A DNA stretch of 43,344 nucleotides from Azoarcus sp. Its GTDB lineage: Bacteria; Pseudomonadota; Gammaproteobacteria; Burkholderiales; Rhodocyclaceae. The stretch spans positions 1 through 43,344 of the forward strand of contig JAIRXQ010000047.1 in assembly GCA_031268195.1 (NCBI GenBank). Direction: 5' to 3'. The notes beneath the pieces were generated by a model. It made no database searches and was not told the origin of the DNA. It saw nothing but the letters and a program-made list of their open reading frames with translations. The position numbers and the translations under genes are program-made. Of this stretch, positions 21,343 through 29,888 are shown in pieces. Position 1 is the first letter of the stretch. Each line of letters starts with the position of its first letter.

Positions 21343-24300
21343 ATGGCCGCCGGTGAACTCGCGCTTGCGCTCAAAATACGCGCCGACCTGAAACAAGCAT
21401 ATGACGAGCTTGGCAGGCTGACAAGCGGTCTGGGCGCGGTCGACGGCGCGGTGGGCAAAACCCGGCGCGGGCTGGAATCGATCAGCACGCAACTGGAGCG
21501 CAGCGGCGCGCTGGTCAAACAGTTCACCGCCGCGTGGATTGGCCTCTCCCAGGTCAAGTCGCTCATCAGCATGGTCGATCAGTATGGCCAGATGGCGAGT
21601 CGCATCAAAATGGCCACTGTCGGCGCCGAGGAGTACGAGGCAGTGCAGCAACGCCTGCTGACGACGGCCAACAACACCTACCGGCCGCTAGCCGAAGCGC
21701 AGGAGATGTACATCCGCACGGCGGATGCGCTCAAGAGCATGGGCTACAACACCGAGCAGGTGTTGGACGTGACCGATTCGCTCTCCTACCTGCTGGTGAC
21801 CAACGCCGCCAGCGGCGAGCGCGGCGCCAGCGCCATCGACGCTTTCTCCAAAAGCCTGCAAAAAGGCGAGGTGAACGCCCTGCAATGGCAGACGATCCTG
21901 GTCGCCGTGCCGACGCTGGTCGATAAGATCGCCGAGGCCACCGGCAAGACCGGCGAAGCAATCCGCCGCATGGGCGCGGAGGGCGAACTGGCGCTCACCG
22001 ATCTCACTGAAGGTCTGCGCCGCTCGCTGGCGCAGAACCTGGCCGACGCCGAGAAGATGCCCACGACGGTGGCCGATGCCTTTACGCGCCTGCGCACCAA
22101 TATCCAGGCTTATCTTGGCCAGGCGAACGAAGGCGTCGTCAGTACGCAGGCGCTGGCCGATGCGATCAAAACGCTGGCGACGCACGTCGATCAACTCGTG
22201 CCGGCGGTGATTACATTCGTCGGCCTGATGGGCGGGCGCTATTTGATCACGATGGCGGCGGCGACCGCCGCGAAAGTCAAAGATGCAGCCGCGGCGCGCC
22301 AGCAGGCTGTCGCCGCACTGGCCGCCGCGAAGGCGGCGGTGGATGCCGCGACGGCGACGAACACCGCGACGATGGGCATGGGCAATTCGGCGGCGGCGCT
22401 GGCGGCGACACAGGCGCGGCTCGTCACAGCGCAGACGGCGCTCAAAGCCAGCACGCTTTCCCTTGCGACGACGGGCAGGATGTTGCTCGCTTTCCTTGGC
22501 GGCCCGCTCGGCCTGGCGATGACAGCGGCTGCGTCGGCATTCCTGCTCTTTGGAGACAACGCCAAGCAAGCGGAAAACAGTCTGGCCGACCTCAACATCA
22601 AAACCGACGAGGCCATCCAGCAGTTCAAGGACCTCACTCGTGCCAGCAAAGAAGCCGAGATCGTCAAAATCAAGACCGAAATCGATTCAAAGCAGCTCGA
22701 TGCAGACGAGATTGGCAAGACGCTCGCCAAAGACCTCCAGCGCGCGATCAGCGCGCACCGGCCGTGGCAAACCGCACTCGAACCCGATGCGCTGGCTGCC
22801 GCGCAGTTTGTGCGGGATCAACTGAAAAACGCGCTGGCCGGGACAAGGCCAGATTACGACGCCATGGCTGCCGCCATCAAGAATGCGACTGGTCTGAGCG
22901 AAGAACAGCGGTCGAAGTGGCTGACCATGATTGCCACGCTTGAAAACGGCGGCATGAAAATCCGCGAACTGCGCCGCCGCTACGAAGAATTCAACGCCGT
23001 CGCAAACCAGACGGTCGATGTCGTCGCCAACGTGACCGCCGCGATGAACAAGGCCGGGCAAGAGGGCGCGGCGAAACTGATCGAATCGCTCAAGGATCGG
23101 CTGGCCGATCTCACAGACCCTTCAACGTTCGGAAAAGTACAACGGGAACTGGATAAGCTCACCGGCTACACCGACGAGCAGAAGCAAGACGCGCTGGACT
23201 ACGCCGCCGCAATCGACGCCGTGGCGGCGGCGCAGAAGCGCGCCGCCAGTGCGCGCAAGGCGGCGAAGCAAGACGCCTATGCGCAGCAAACCCTCTCGCT
23301 CACCCAGGCGCTGGCGCAGGCCGAACAGCGGCTGGCCAACGCTCGCGCCGGGGTGGATGAAGAAACCCGCCGCGCCAGCGACGCGCTGGGGGTTTGGCTC
23401 AAAACCAGCAAGGAAGCCAAAACCCTCACCGACGCGCAGGCGCAGTCCCTGCGAAGCCAAGCGCAGACGGTGGATGCCGCCGCCACGGCCTACAAGGCGC
23501 TGGCCGACGCCAAGGCGCGCGCCGCGCGGATTGAGAGCGGCGTCTCCGGCGTCGAACAGCGCCTGTTCGAGCTGGACGGCAACACGGTGGAGGCCGCCCG
23601 GCGCCAGTTCGCGCAGCAGTACAAAGAACTGATCGCCGACCTCAAAGCGGAAATCGCCGCCGGCGGCGAGGGCGCGCAGGCCAGGCTCGACCTCGTGCTG
23701 AAGCTCGAAGGGTGGGAAATTGCCAAAGCGCAACTGGATGCGGTGCTGGCCGATATTCAGAAAGTGCAGGACGCGCAGGGGCGCGCCGAACAGTCGCTGC
23801 AAACCGAAATCGACGCGGGGGTGCTCACGGAACTGCAAGGCCGCGAGCGGCTGCTCACCATTCACAAACAGACGGCGGCGGAACTGACCCGCATCAAGCC
23901 GCTGCTCGAACAGTTGGCGCAAGCGCCAGACGAGGCGGGCGAGCGGGCGCGCGCCGCACTGGAAAAGCTCAAGACAGAAGTGCAACAACTGGAAGCGACG
24001 CTGGGGCTGTTCGAGAAGGCACTCAAGGACGGCCTCCAGTCCGGCCTACAGGAGGCGCTCACCGGGCTGGTCAAGGGCACGATGAGCCTGAAAGACGCCA
24101 TCTCGGCGCTGGCAAACGCGGTACTCGACGCCATGCTCAAGGTCGCCACCCAGCATCTTGCGGAAAAGGCCACGAACGGGTTGTTCGGGCTGTTGGGCGG
24201 CGGATCGGGTGCGTCAGGCGGTGAAGGATCGGGCGCGAGTGGTGCGCTTGGCAAAGAAAGCGAGGGCGCGACGCTGAGCGTCGCCGGGGCGCAACTGACG

Positions 24301-25113
24301 GCGGCGGCGATGACGCTGGAACAGGCGGCGCTGCTGCTCACGCAAGGCATGGGAGGGCTCTCCGCCGCCGCCTCCGGACTTGGCCAGGCGGGGAGCACGC
24401 TTTCATCGACCGGCGGGCTGCTTTCGTCCGGGGCCAGCACACTGGGTGCCTCCGGCACCATGTTGACCACCTCCGGCACCCTGTTGACCACTTCCGGCGG
24501 GGTGCTCAGCACCTCCGGCATGGGTCTGGGCACGGCGGCGGGTGGCTTGTCGACAGCGGCGGGCGGCTTGTCGTCAGCGGCGGCCGGGCTATCCGCGTCG
24601 GGCGGATCGGGCGGCGGTGGCGGGTGGGGCGGTTTGATTGCTTCGGTTGTCTCGCTCATCGGCAGCATGTTCTCCAGCGGCGGCTACACCGGATCGGGCG
24701 GCAAGTTTGAGCCGGCAGGCATCGTGCATGCGGCGGAATTCGTTACCCGCCGCGAAGTGACGCGTCAGCCTGGCGCGCGGGCCTTCCTCGAGGATTTCAA
24801 CCGCACCGGCATGCCCGCGCTCAAAAAATGGGGGCTGCGCCATCTGTTCGGCCTGCCCGGCTACGCGGGCGGCGGCCTCGTGCTCCCCGCACCCGAGGCG
24901 GCGCTCGACACGCGCGCGCTCACCAGCGGCTGGCGCTTGTCCGAAGCCAGGGGGGCGGGGACGACGATGGTCGAGAACCGGCAGACGTTCAACCTGATCG
25001 ACGATCCGGCGCGTGTCTCGGACGCGCTCAAGAGCCGCGCCGGCATCGAGGCGATCACGGTCGTGCTCTCGCGCGATCCCGCGAAATTCCGCGCTATTCT
25101 GGGGGTTCGATAA
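21343..25113 (+). CDS. Tail tape measure protein
   Basis: A 1256-residue protein. The N-terminal part shows the tape-measure domain (VDQYGQMASRIKMATVGAEE, TANNTYRPLAEAQEMYIRTA, then the SYLLVTNAASGERGASAIDA, LQKGEVNALQWQTILVAVPT region). Two hydrophobic stretches at about 285-315 and 370-405 and long coiled coils (about 600-900) follow. Residues 1004-1087 are twelve consecutive seven-residue repeats with Leu at the third position. The C-terminus has the FSSGGYTGSGGKFEPAGIVH and FVTRREVTRQPGARAFLEDF signature of phage tape measures. The length suggests a tail of roughly 180-190 nm using about 0.15 nm per residue. Confidence 0.9.
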   Translation: MAAGELALALKIRADLKQAYDELGRLTSGLGAVDGAVGKTRRGLESISTQLERSGALVKQFTAAWIGLSQVKSLISMVDQYGQMASRIKMATVGAEEYEAVQQRLLTTANNTYRPLAEAQEMYIRTADALKSMGYNTEQVLDVTDSLSYLLVTNAASGERGASAIDAFSKSLQKGEVNALQWQTILVAVPTLVDKIAEATGKTGEAIRRMGAEGELALTDLTEGLRRSLAQNLADAEKMPTTVADAFTRLRTNIQAYLGQANEGVVSTQALADAIKTLATHVDQLVPAVITFVGLMGGRYLITMAAATAAKVKDAAAARQQAVAALAAAKAAVDAATATNTATMGMGNSAAALAATQARLVTAQTALKASTLSLATTGRMLLAFLGGPLGLAMTAAASAFLLFGDNAKQAENSLADLNIKTDEAIQQFKDLTRASKEAEIVKIKTEIDSKQLDADEIGKTLAKDLQRAISAHRPWQTALEPDALAAAQFVRDQLKNALAGTRPDYDAMAAAIKNATGLSEEQRSKWLTMIATLENGGMKIRELRRRYEEFNAVANQTVDVVANVTAAMNKAGQEGAAKLIESLKDRLADLTDPSTFGKVQRELDKLTGYTDEQKQDALDYAAAIDAVAAAQKRAASARKAAKQDAYAQQTLSLTQALAQAEQRLANARAGVDEETRRASDALGVWLKTSKEAKTLTDAQAQSLRSQAQTVDAAATAYKALADAKARAARIESGVSGVEQRLFELDGNTVEAARRQFAQQYKELIADLKAEIAAGGEGAQARLDLVLKLEGWEIAKAQLDAVLADIQKVQDAQGRAEQSLQTEIDAGVLTELQGRERLLTIHKQTAAELTRIKPLLEQLAQAPDEAGERARAALEKLKTEVQQLEATLGLFEKALKDGLQSGLQEALTGLVKGTMSLKDAISALANAVLDAMLKVATQHLAEKATNGLFGLLGGGSGASGGEGSGASGALGKESEGATLSVAGAQLTAAAMTLEQAALLLTQGMGGLSAAASGLGQAGSTLSSTGGLLSSGASTLGASGTMLTTSGTLLTTSGGVLSTSGMGLGTAAGGLSTAAGGLSSAAAGLSASGGSGGGGGWGGLIASVVSLIGSMFSSGGYTGSGGKFEPAGIVHAAEFVTRREVTRQPGARAFLEDFNRTGMPALKKWGLRHLFGLPGYAGGGLVLPAPEAALDTRALTSGWRLSEARGAGTTMVENRQTFNLIDDPARVSDALKSRAGIEAITVVLSRDPAKFRAILGVR
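24352..24603 (+). repeat. Twelve tandem heptad-coding repeats in the tape measure gene
   Basis: Each unit is 21 bp and encodes a seven-residue repeat with Leu at position 3 and Gly/Ala/Ser/Thr elsewhere, for example GTMLTTS-type and GGLSTAA-type units. The pattern runs without a break from GGLSAAA to AGLSASG. It is directly followed by a Gly-rich linker. Confidence 0.75.
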
Positions 25114-25964
25114 TGGCGGCCATCACGGGCAACGTCACCAACGCCAATGGCATGTTGGCGCACATCAATCTGCTCGACATCATCCGGCAAGCGGCGGAGG
25201 ACACCGGCAACTGGACGGCGCTGAGATGGGACGACGCGGCGGGCGAATTGATCTTGCAGGGTAATGGCTATTCAGGCGACAAAGAAATCTTCATCGGTTT
25301 TCTGTGCTACCAGAACAGCGATCTCGACTACTACAACATCTCGACCGCCGCCTTTACCGGTTACGTGGCGGGAAACACTTTTAATACGCAGCCCGGCTAC
25401 TATGCGTCCGCCGTGCCCGCGCATGCGACATCCATCGAGTATTGGATCAACATTTCGCCGCAGCGCATCACTGGCGCATTGCGGATCGCGGGGGTGGCAT
25501 GGGAATTCTTCTACCTCGGCTTCTTCAACCCGTTTTCATCGCCAACTGCGTACCCCTATCCGATGCTCGTGGCGGGCATGCTGGCCAGCGCCACCGCTGC
25601 GGTGAGGTTTTCTGATACGGCTCCTGTCTCGCCATTGAAAGCGGCTTCGACGCGCTCGCGCCTGAGGAACAATACTGAATGGATCGCGCCCACGTTCCAT
25701 CCGCTCAGCAGCCCCGCTTTCAACACCGAGACGTCATCGTATGGCGTTGGCAAGCTGCGCGACATTTTCGGTACGATCCCTCTGCTTCCGATTACCATTT
25801 ATACAACCTTGGGGTGTTGGGGCGAACTGGAGGGCGTCTTCTTTGCGCCGTGGTTCAACGCCAGCACGGGTGACACGGCCACGATCGCCGACGTCGATTA
25901 CATTTTGGTGGGCAACTCGCGTGCCGCCCTGGCCGACGACGGCCTCATGTTGAGGCTCGACTGA
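25113..25964 (+). CDS. Phage structural protein A of a paralogous pair
   Basis: A 283-residue product; ATG 25113 overlaps the tape measure stop. An N-terminal helix (MLAHINLLDIIRQAAEDTGN) precedes WTALRWDDAAGELILQGNGY and a beta-rich body (IFIGFLCYQNSDLDYYNIST, WEFFYLGFFNPF, VFFAPWFNASTGDTATIADV). The layout mirrors the next gene (helix, W-W-D, GNG, strands), so the two are probably paralogous tail-associated proteins. Similar proteins follow tape measures in D3112-like phages. Exact role unknown. Confidence 0.65.
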   Translation: MAAITGNVTNANGMLAHINLLDIIRQAAEDTGNWTALRWDDAAGELILQGNGYSGDKEIFIGFLCYQNSDLDYYNISTAAFTGYVAGNTFNTQPGYYASAVPAHATSIEYWINISPQRITGALRIAGVAWEFFYLGFFNPFSSPTAYPYPMLVAGMLASATAAVRFSDTAPVSPLKAASTRSRLRNNTEWIAPTFHPLSSPAFNTETSSYGVGKLRDIFGTIPLLPITIYTTLGCWGELEGVFFAPWFNASTGDTATIADVDYILVGNSRAALADDGLMLRLD

Positions 25965-25965
25965 C

Positions 25966-26847
25966 ATGGCCTACACCACCGGCACAGCCGCTTCGATGGC
26001 CGAACTCAGGAGCAAGATCGTCGCCGCCTGCCAGAGCGGCGGCTGGTCATGGGACGCCACGAACGAGGTCATCCATGGGAACGGTTGTTTCGTCCAGCTC
26101 ACGGCACAGAGCGCCACCGTCATGGCCCTGCGCGGCAGGACGTCCGTCTCCGGTGGCGTGGCAGCAACCTCGCCCGCCTACATGTGCCGCAACAGCAACC
26201 TGGGTGACTGGGCATGGCCCGTCACCTATGCCGTGTTCTGCTTCGAGGCCGAGGTCTTCGTCATCGTCAACACACAGCAGGACTACTACCAGTGGCTGGC
26301 ATGGGGCACGTCGGTCTTCGCCGCCGCGTTGCCCGGCAGCGGCGCGTGGTACGCGGGCAGCGTATATGGCACCTCATTTTCGTCAAACAGCATCACCAGC
26401 ATGTATGGCGGCACAAATACTAGTTCCAACAGCTATTCGACGGTATCGCAATATAACTGCGGCCTGTTCTGGGGCGCCGAAAACGGCTTTGTCCATCACG
26501 GCATCACGCCCGCAACGCCGTGGGCGGCCGGCATCGGCGGCTGCCCGCTGATCAACGACCTCATCAATGTTCTACCTAACAACTGGAACGACGAGGTCGT
26601 GCTGCTGCCGGTGCGCAAGGTCGGCCCCGTGATACAAAGCCGATACGCGCTGACGCTCGAATTGCAAAATGCCCGCTATACGCGCAATGATTGGTACGAC
26701 CCGGGCGAGATCGTCACCATCGGACAGGATCGGTGGCAGATTTTCCCGTTCTTCAAGAAAAACTCGCAGTACCGTAACGGCACGGGCAGCGGCGGGTCGA
26801 ACCACAGCGGCACGCTGGCGATGGCGATCCGCTACGACGGGACGTAA
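25966..26847 (+). CDS. Phage structural protein B of a paralogous pair
   Basis: A 293-residue product one base after the previous stop. It begins MAYTTGTAASMAELRSKIVA, then SGGWSWDATNEVIHGNGCFV, and a strand-rich, aromatic and Gly/Ser-rich body (CFEAEVFVIVNTQQDYYQWL, YAGSVYGTSFSSNSITSMYG), ending with ARYTRNDWYDPGEIVTIGQD and RWQIFPFFKKNSQYRNGTG. It parallels the upstream gene and is likely a virion surface protein near the tail tip. Confidence 0.65.
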   Translation: MAYTTGTAASMAELRSKIVAACQSGGWSWDATNEVIHGNGCFVQLTAQSATVMALRGRTSVSGGVAATSPAYMCRNSNLGDWAWPVTYAVFCFEAEVFVIVNTQQDYYQWLAWGTSVFAAALPGSGAWYAGSVYGTSFSSNSITSMYGGTNTSSNSYSTVSQYNCGLFWGAENGFVHHGITPATPWAAGIGGCPLINDLINVLPNNWNDEVVLLPVRKVGPVIQSRYALTLELQNARYTRNDWYDPGEIVTIGQDRWQIFPFFKKNSQYRNGTGSGGSNHSGTLAMAIRYDGT

Positions 26848-26849
26848 AA

Positions 26850-28592
26850 ATGTTCGCCGGCTCGCTCGTCATCTCCGGCGCCATCGCCGCCCACACCACG
26901 GGCGTAGTGGGCATGGCGCTGTCGGGTGCCTTGGGGGCGGGTGGCATCGGCCTCGATACCCCCTACAGCAGCGGCAACCTCGATACCGTTGCCTGGATCG
27001 ACGAACACGATCCAAGCCCCTTCGCCCGCGCCGCCTCCGCGACGCTCACCGGCACGCTGTGCGCCGTGCCCGTTGCCGGCAGCGCAAACCACGCCGCGGT
27101 GCGCTGCAAGAGTTTCGGCGATGACTGGTATGACCGCATCCACTTCATGCCGCAGTCGGTCTCGCTCGATATCAGCGCCGGTAACGATGCGACGACACTG
27201 ACGGTCTGGAACGCATGGTTCGAGCCGCGCACGCTCACGGCCATCGACGTTGCGCCGGATATTGTTTTTTCCGGTTCGCTGCCAATGGATTTCGCGGCGC
27301 TGGGCCTCAGAACGTTTCAGGTTTCCATCGGCCCGCAGGCGGCGCAGATGGAAGGCGATGCCGGGTTTGTGTTCGACGATGGCACGGTTTTGCTACCCGT
27401 CGAAGTTCAGGCGCTCGTTCTGTGGAGCTTTACGCCGAACTGGGAGGAAGGCGTCATCGAGCGGCTGACCTGGGCGACCGACATTTTGCGCAGCGAGACC
27501 CTCGTCGAGCAGCGCCGCGCGCTGCGTATCGCGCCGCGCCGTGAATTCGAGGCATCGTTTGTTCTGGGCGGGGGCGATCGCCGCCTGTTCGATCTGTTAC
27601 TGTTCAAACATGGCGCGGGCGATTGGCTGTTGCCTGTCTGGCCGCACGTGCAAATGCTGCGTGACGATCTGGCGCAAGGCGCGGCGATCATTCCCGTCGC
27701 CACGACCGGCCGTGACTTCGATGCCGGTTCTTACGTAGCGTTGATCGGAGATCACGCGGGCGATTACGCCTTCTATCCCGTCGCCAGTATCGCCGCCGCG
27801 AGCGTTTCCCTCGGCAAAACCACCAACCGCCGCTGGCCAGCGGGGACGCGGGTTTATCCAGCGCGGCGCGCGCGGCTCTCCGGCGAGCCATCGCTACGCC
27901 GCATCCATGCGGGTCTTTTTGAGTTCGAGGCCAGTTTCGTGCTGCTGGAGGCGTGCGACGTATCACCCGCGCCACCTGCCGCGACCTATCGAGGCGTCCC
28001 GGTGCTCGAGCGGCCGCCTGATGAGACTGAACCGCTCTCGCGCGAATATGGCCGCCTCATTGCCACGCTCGATTCCGGCCTGGGCGCACAGGCGCAAATC
28101 ACCAACGTCGGCGGTCGCGCCCAGCCTATGACCGGGTGGCGATGGTTTGGAGACAGTGCCGTTGCGCACGCCAGGTTTCGCGAGCTGCTTTACTGGCTGG
28201 CCGGGCGCTGGCGTGCGTTGTGGGTGCCGGGCTTTGGTGACGATCTGGAAGCCGTATCGGGCCGCGTCGCAGAAAATTTCCTCACGATCCGCGCCTGCGG
28301 TTACGGCCGGTTCGGCTTCAATCAAGCGGGCCGGACAGATGTCCGCATCGCCACGCCGGGCAGCGCTCCGTTTTATACGCGCATCGTCAGCGTCGAGCAG
28401 GCGTCCGGGCAGCGCGAGATGCTCCTGCTCGACAGCTATCTGCCGTTCGACGTGACGCCCGAAACCCAAATCGGCTTCATGACGCTCTCGCGCGCCGATA
28501 GCGACAGCGTGGAGATCGGCTATCAGTCCGACATCGATGGCGTGGCCACCGCAGAACTAATCTTCCGGGGAGTGCGCGACGATGAGTTTTGA
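26850..28592 (+). CDS. Distal tail protein of transposable siphophages
   Basis: A 580-residue product. The first 170 residues (SLVISGAIAAHTTGVVGMAL, SFGDDWYDRIHFMPQSVSL) are strand-rich. The rest holds repeated patterns such as REFEASFVLGGGDRRLFDLL, WLLPVWPHV and FRELLYWLAGRWRALWVPGF, which resemble distal tail proteins encoded just before DUF2163 proteins. It probably forms the tail tip ring or hub. It overlaps the DUF2163 gene by 11 bp. Confidence 0.7.
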   Translation: MFAGSLVISGAIAAHTTGVVGMALSGALGAGGIGLDTPYSSGNLDTVAWIDEHDPSPFARAASATLTGTLCAVPVAGSANHAAVRCKSFGDDWYDRIHFMPQSVSLDISAGNDATTLTVWNAWFEPRTLTAIDVAPDIVFSGSLPMDFAALGLRTFQVSIGPQAAQMEGDAGFVFDDGTVLLPVEVQALVLWSFTPNWEEGVIERLTWATDILRSETLVEQRRALRIAPRREFEASFVLGGGDRRLFDLLLFKHGAGDWLLPVWPHVQMLRDDLAQGAAIIPVATTGRDFDAGSYVALIGDHAGDYAFYPVASIAAASVSLGKTTNRRWPAGTRVYPARRARLSGEPSLRRIHAGLFEFEASFVLLEACDVSPAPPAATYRGVPVLERPPDETEPLSREYGRLIATLDSGLGAQAQITNVGGRAQPMTGWRWFGDSAVAHARFRELLYWLAGRWRALWVPGFGDDLEAVSGRVAENFLTIRACGYGRFGFNQAGRTDVRIATPGSAPFYTRIVSVEQASGQREMLLLDSYLPFDVTPETQIGFMTLSRADSDSVEIGYQSDIDGVATAELIFRGVRDDEF

Positions 28593-29400
28593 CAGCGCCG
28601 AAACCTCGCTTGCCCAGGGCGCGCCGCTGCGGCTCTACAAATTCTCGCGCGAGCAACTCGCCTGGTACTACACCAGCGGCGATCGCCCCGTGGCGCATCT
28701 CGCTCACACGTACCTGCCCGTGGCCGGCGGCATTGCGGATGACGGCATTCGCCAGACCGGCGAGGCGAGCGCCGACGTCCTGACCCTGACCGCGCCGGCC
28801 TCGTTGCCGGTGGCGCAGTTGTACCGCGCTACACCGCCGGCGAACGAAGTGACGCTCACCGTCTTTTTTCGCCATGTCAACGACACCGGCTATCTGGTCG
28901 GCTTCATCGGCAATGTGCGCATCGTGCGTTGGAAGGAAATCGACCGCTGCGAAATCGTCGCATCCGCCATCACCAACGCCATGCTCACGACCGGCCTACG
29001 CTGCACATGGGGCGTGGCGTGCTACAAGGCGCTTTATTCCGCCAGTTGCGGCGTCGAGCGCGAGGCATGGAAAGTTCCCGCCACCGTGGCATCCATGAAC
29101 GGTCAGGTCATCAACTGCGCCGAGGCGGCAAGCGAAACCGCCGGTCATTTTGTTGGCGGCTACGTCGAGTGGACGTCCGGCAATGACGCCATCGAGCGGC
29201 GCAGCATCGAAGCCCACAACGGCGAGGCATTGACGCTGTTCGGCGGCACCTACGGACTCAGCGTGGGGGCCTCTGTGCGGCTCTACCCCGGCTGCCGACA
29301 GACCCCCGCAGGGTGCAAACAGTTCGGCAATTTCATGCGTTATGGCGGCGTGCCCATGTTGCCAGGGGTGTCTCCCCTGGATGGGCGCAACATTTTCTGA
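28582..29400 (+). CDS. DUF2163 tail-tip protein (BR0599 family)
   Basis: A 272-residue protein with the family hallmarks: an N-terminal strand region (LRLYKFSREQLAWYYTSGDR), a middle VTLTVFFRHVNDTGYLVGFI, a Cys-containing CTWGVACYKALYSASCGV, and a C-terminal CRQTPAGCKQFGNFMRYGGVPMLPG, where the paired cysteines are typical. In gene-transfer-agent and siphophage clusters this protein follows the distal tail protein and precedes the peptidase and hub genes. No peptidase gene follows it here. Confidence 0.88.
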   Translation: MSFDSAETSLAQGAPLRLYKFSREQLAWYYTSGDRPVAHLAHTYLPVAGGIADDGIRQTGEASADVLTLTAPASLPVAQLYRATPPANEVTLTVFFRHVNDTGYLVGFIGNVRIVRWKEIDRCEIVASAITNAMLTTGLRCTWGVACYKALYSASCGVEREAWKVPATVASMNGQVINCAEAASETAGHFVGGYVEWTSGNDAIERRSIEAHNGEALTLFGGTYGLSVGASVRLYPGCRQTPAGCKQFGNFMRYGGVPMLPGVSPLDGRNIF

Positions 29401-29410
29401 GGTTACGACG

Positions 29411-29650
29411 ATGACGCCAATTGAGTGGGTTGCACTCATCATCGCGGTTGTGTCGGCCGTCGTCTCCTACGTCAACCGACCCAAACCGGTCAAACCCAAA
29501 CCAGCAATCCTCGAAGATTTCGAGTTTCCGACACCCGACGAAGGCACGCCGCAATGCGTCGTGTTCGGAACCTGCTGGATCAAAGACTGGATGGTGCTCT
29601 GGTTCGGCAATCTGGAAACCTCCGCCATCAAAACAAAGTCGGGGAAATGA
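29411..29650 (+). CDS. Small tail-operon protein with N-terminal membrane segment
   Basis: A 79-residue product from ATG 29411. It begins MTPIEWVALIIAVVSAVVSY (one likely membrane segment), followed by NRPKPVKPKPAILEDFEFP, and ends with GTCWIKDWMVLWFGNLETSA. Similar proteins with the PKPAKP linker occur before the J-like gene in transposable siphophages. It may be a tail-tip or tail-assembly factor. Confidence 0.6.
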   Translation: MTPIEWVALIIAVVSAVVSYVNRPKPVKPKPAILEDFEFPTPDEGTPQCVVFGTCWIKDWMVLWFGNLETSAIKTKSGK

Positions 29651-29651
29651 C

Positions 29652-29888
29652 ATGGAGACGATTTCCGCTGCGGCAGCAGAAGACATCATCGTTACTTTCG
29701 AGCATCTTCACGCCATGGGTGGGCACTGTCATAGCGGTATTCGTGAGTTCTGCCGGCGCTACGGCCTCGACTGGGGCGCAGCCCTGAAGCGCGGCGGATT
29801 TTTGGCCTCCGAGGCGCTCGCCACCGGCGATGCGCTGGCCATTGCCGCCGTCAATTTCGCCAGGAAGATGGGTCATGGGCAGCGCTAA
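29652..29888 (+). CDS. Small tail-operon protein
   Basis: A 78-residue product, ATG 29652, containing VTFEHLHAMGGHCHSGIREF, CRRYGLDWGAALKRGGFLAS, and a helical end. It has the same arrangement as small proteins preceding the J-like gene in related phages. No catalytic motif is clear. Its end overlaps the next gene by 14 bp. Confidence 0.6.
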   Translation: METISAAAAEDIIVTFEHLHAMGGHCHSGIREFCRRYGLDWGAALKRGGFLASEALATGDALAIAAVNFARKMGHGQR

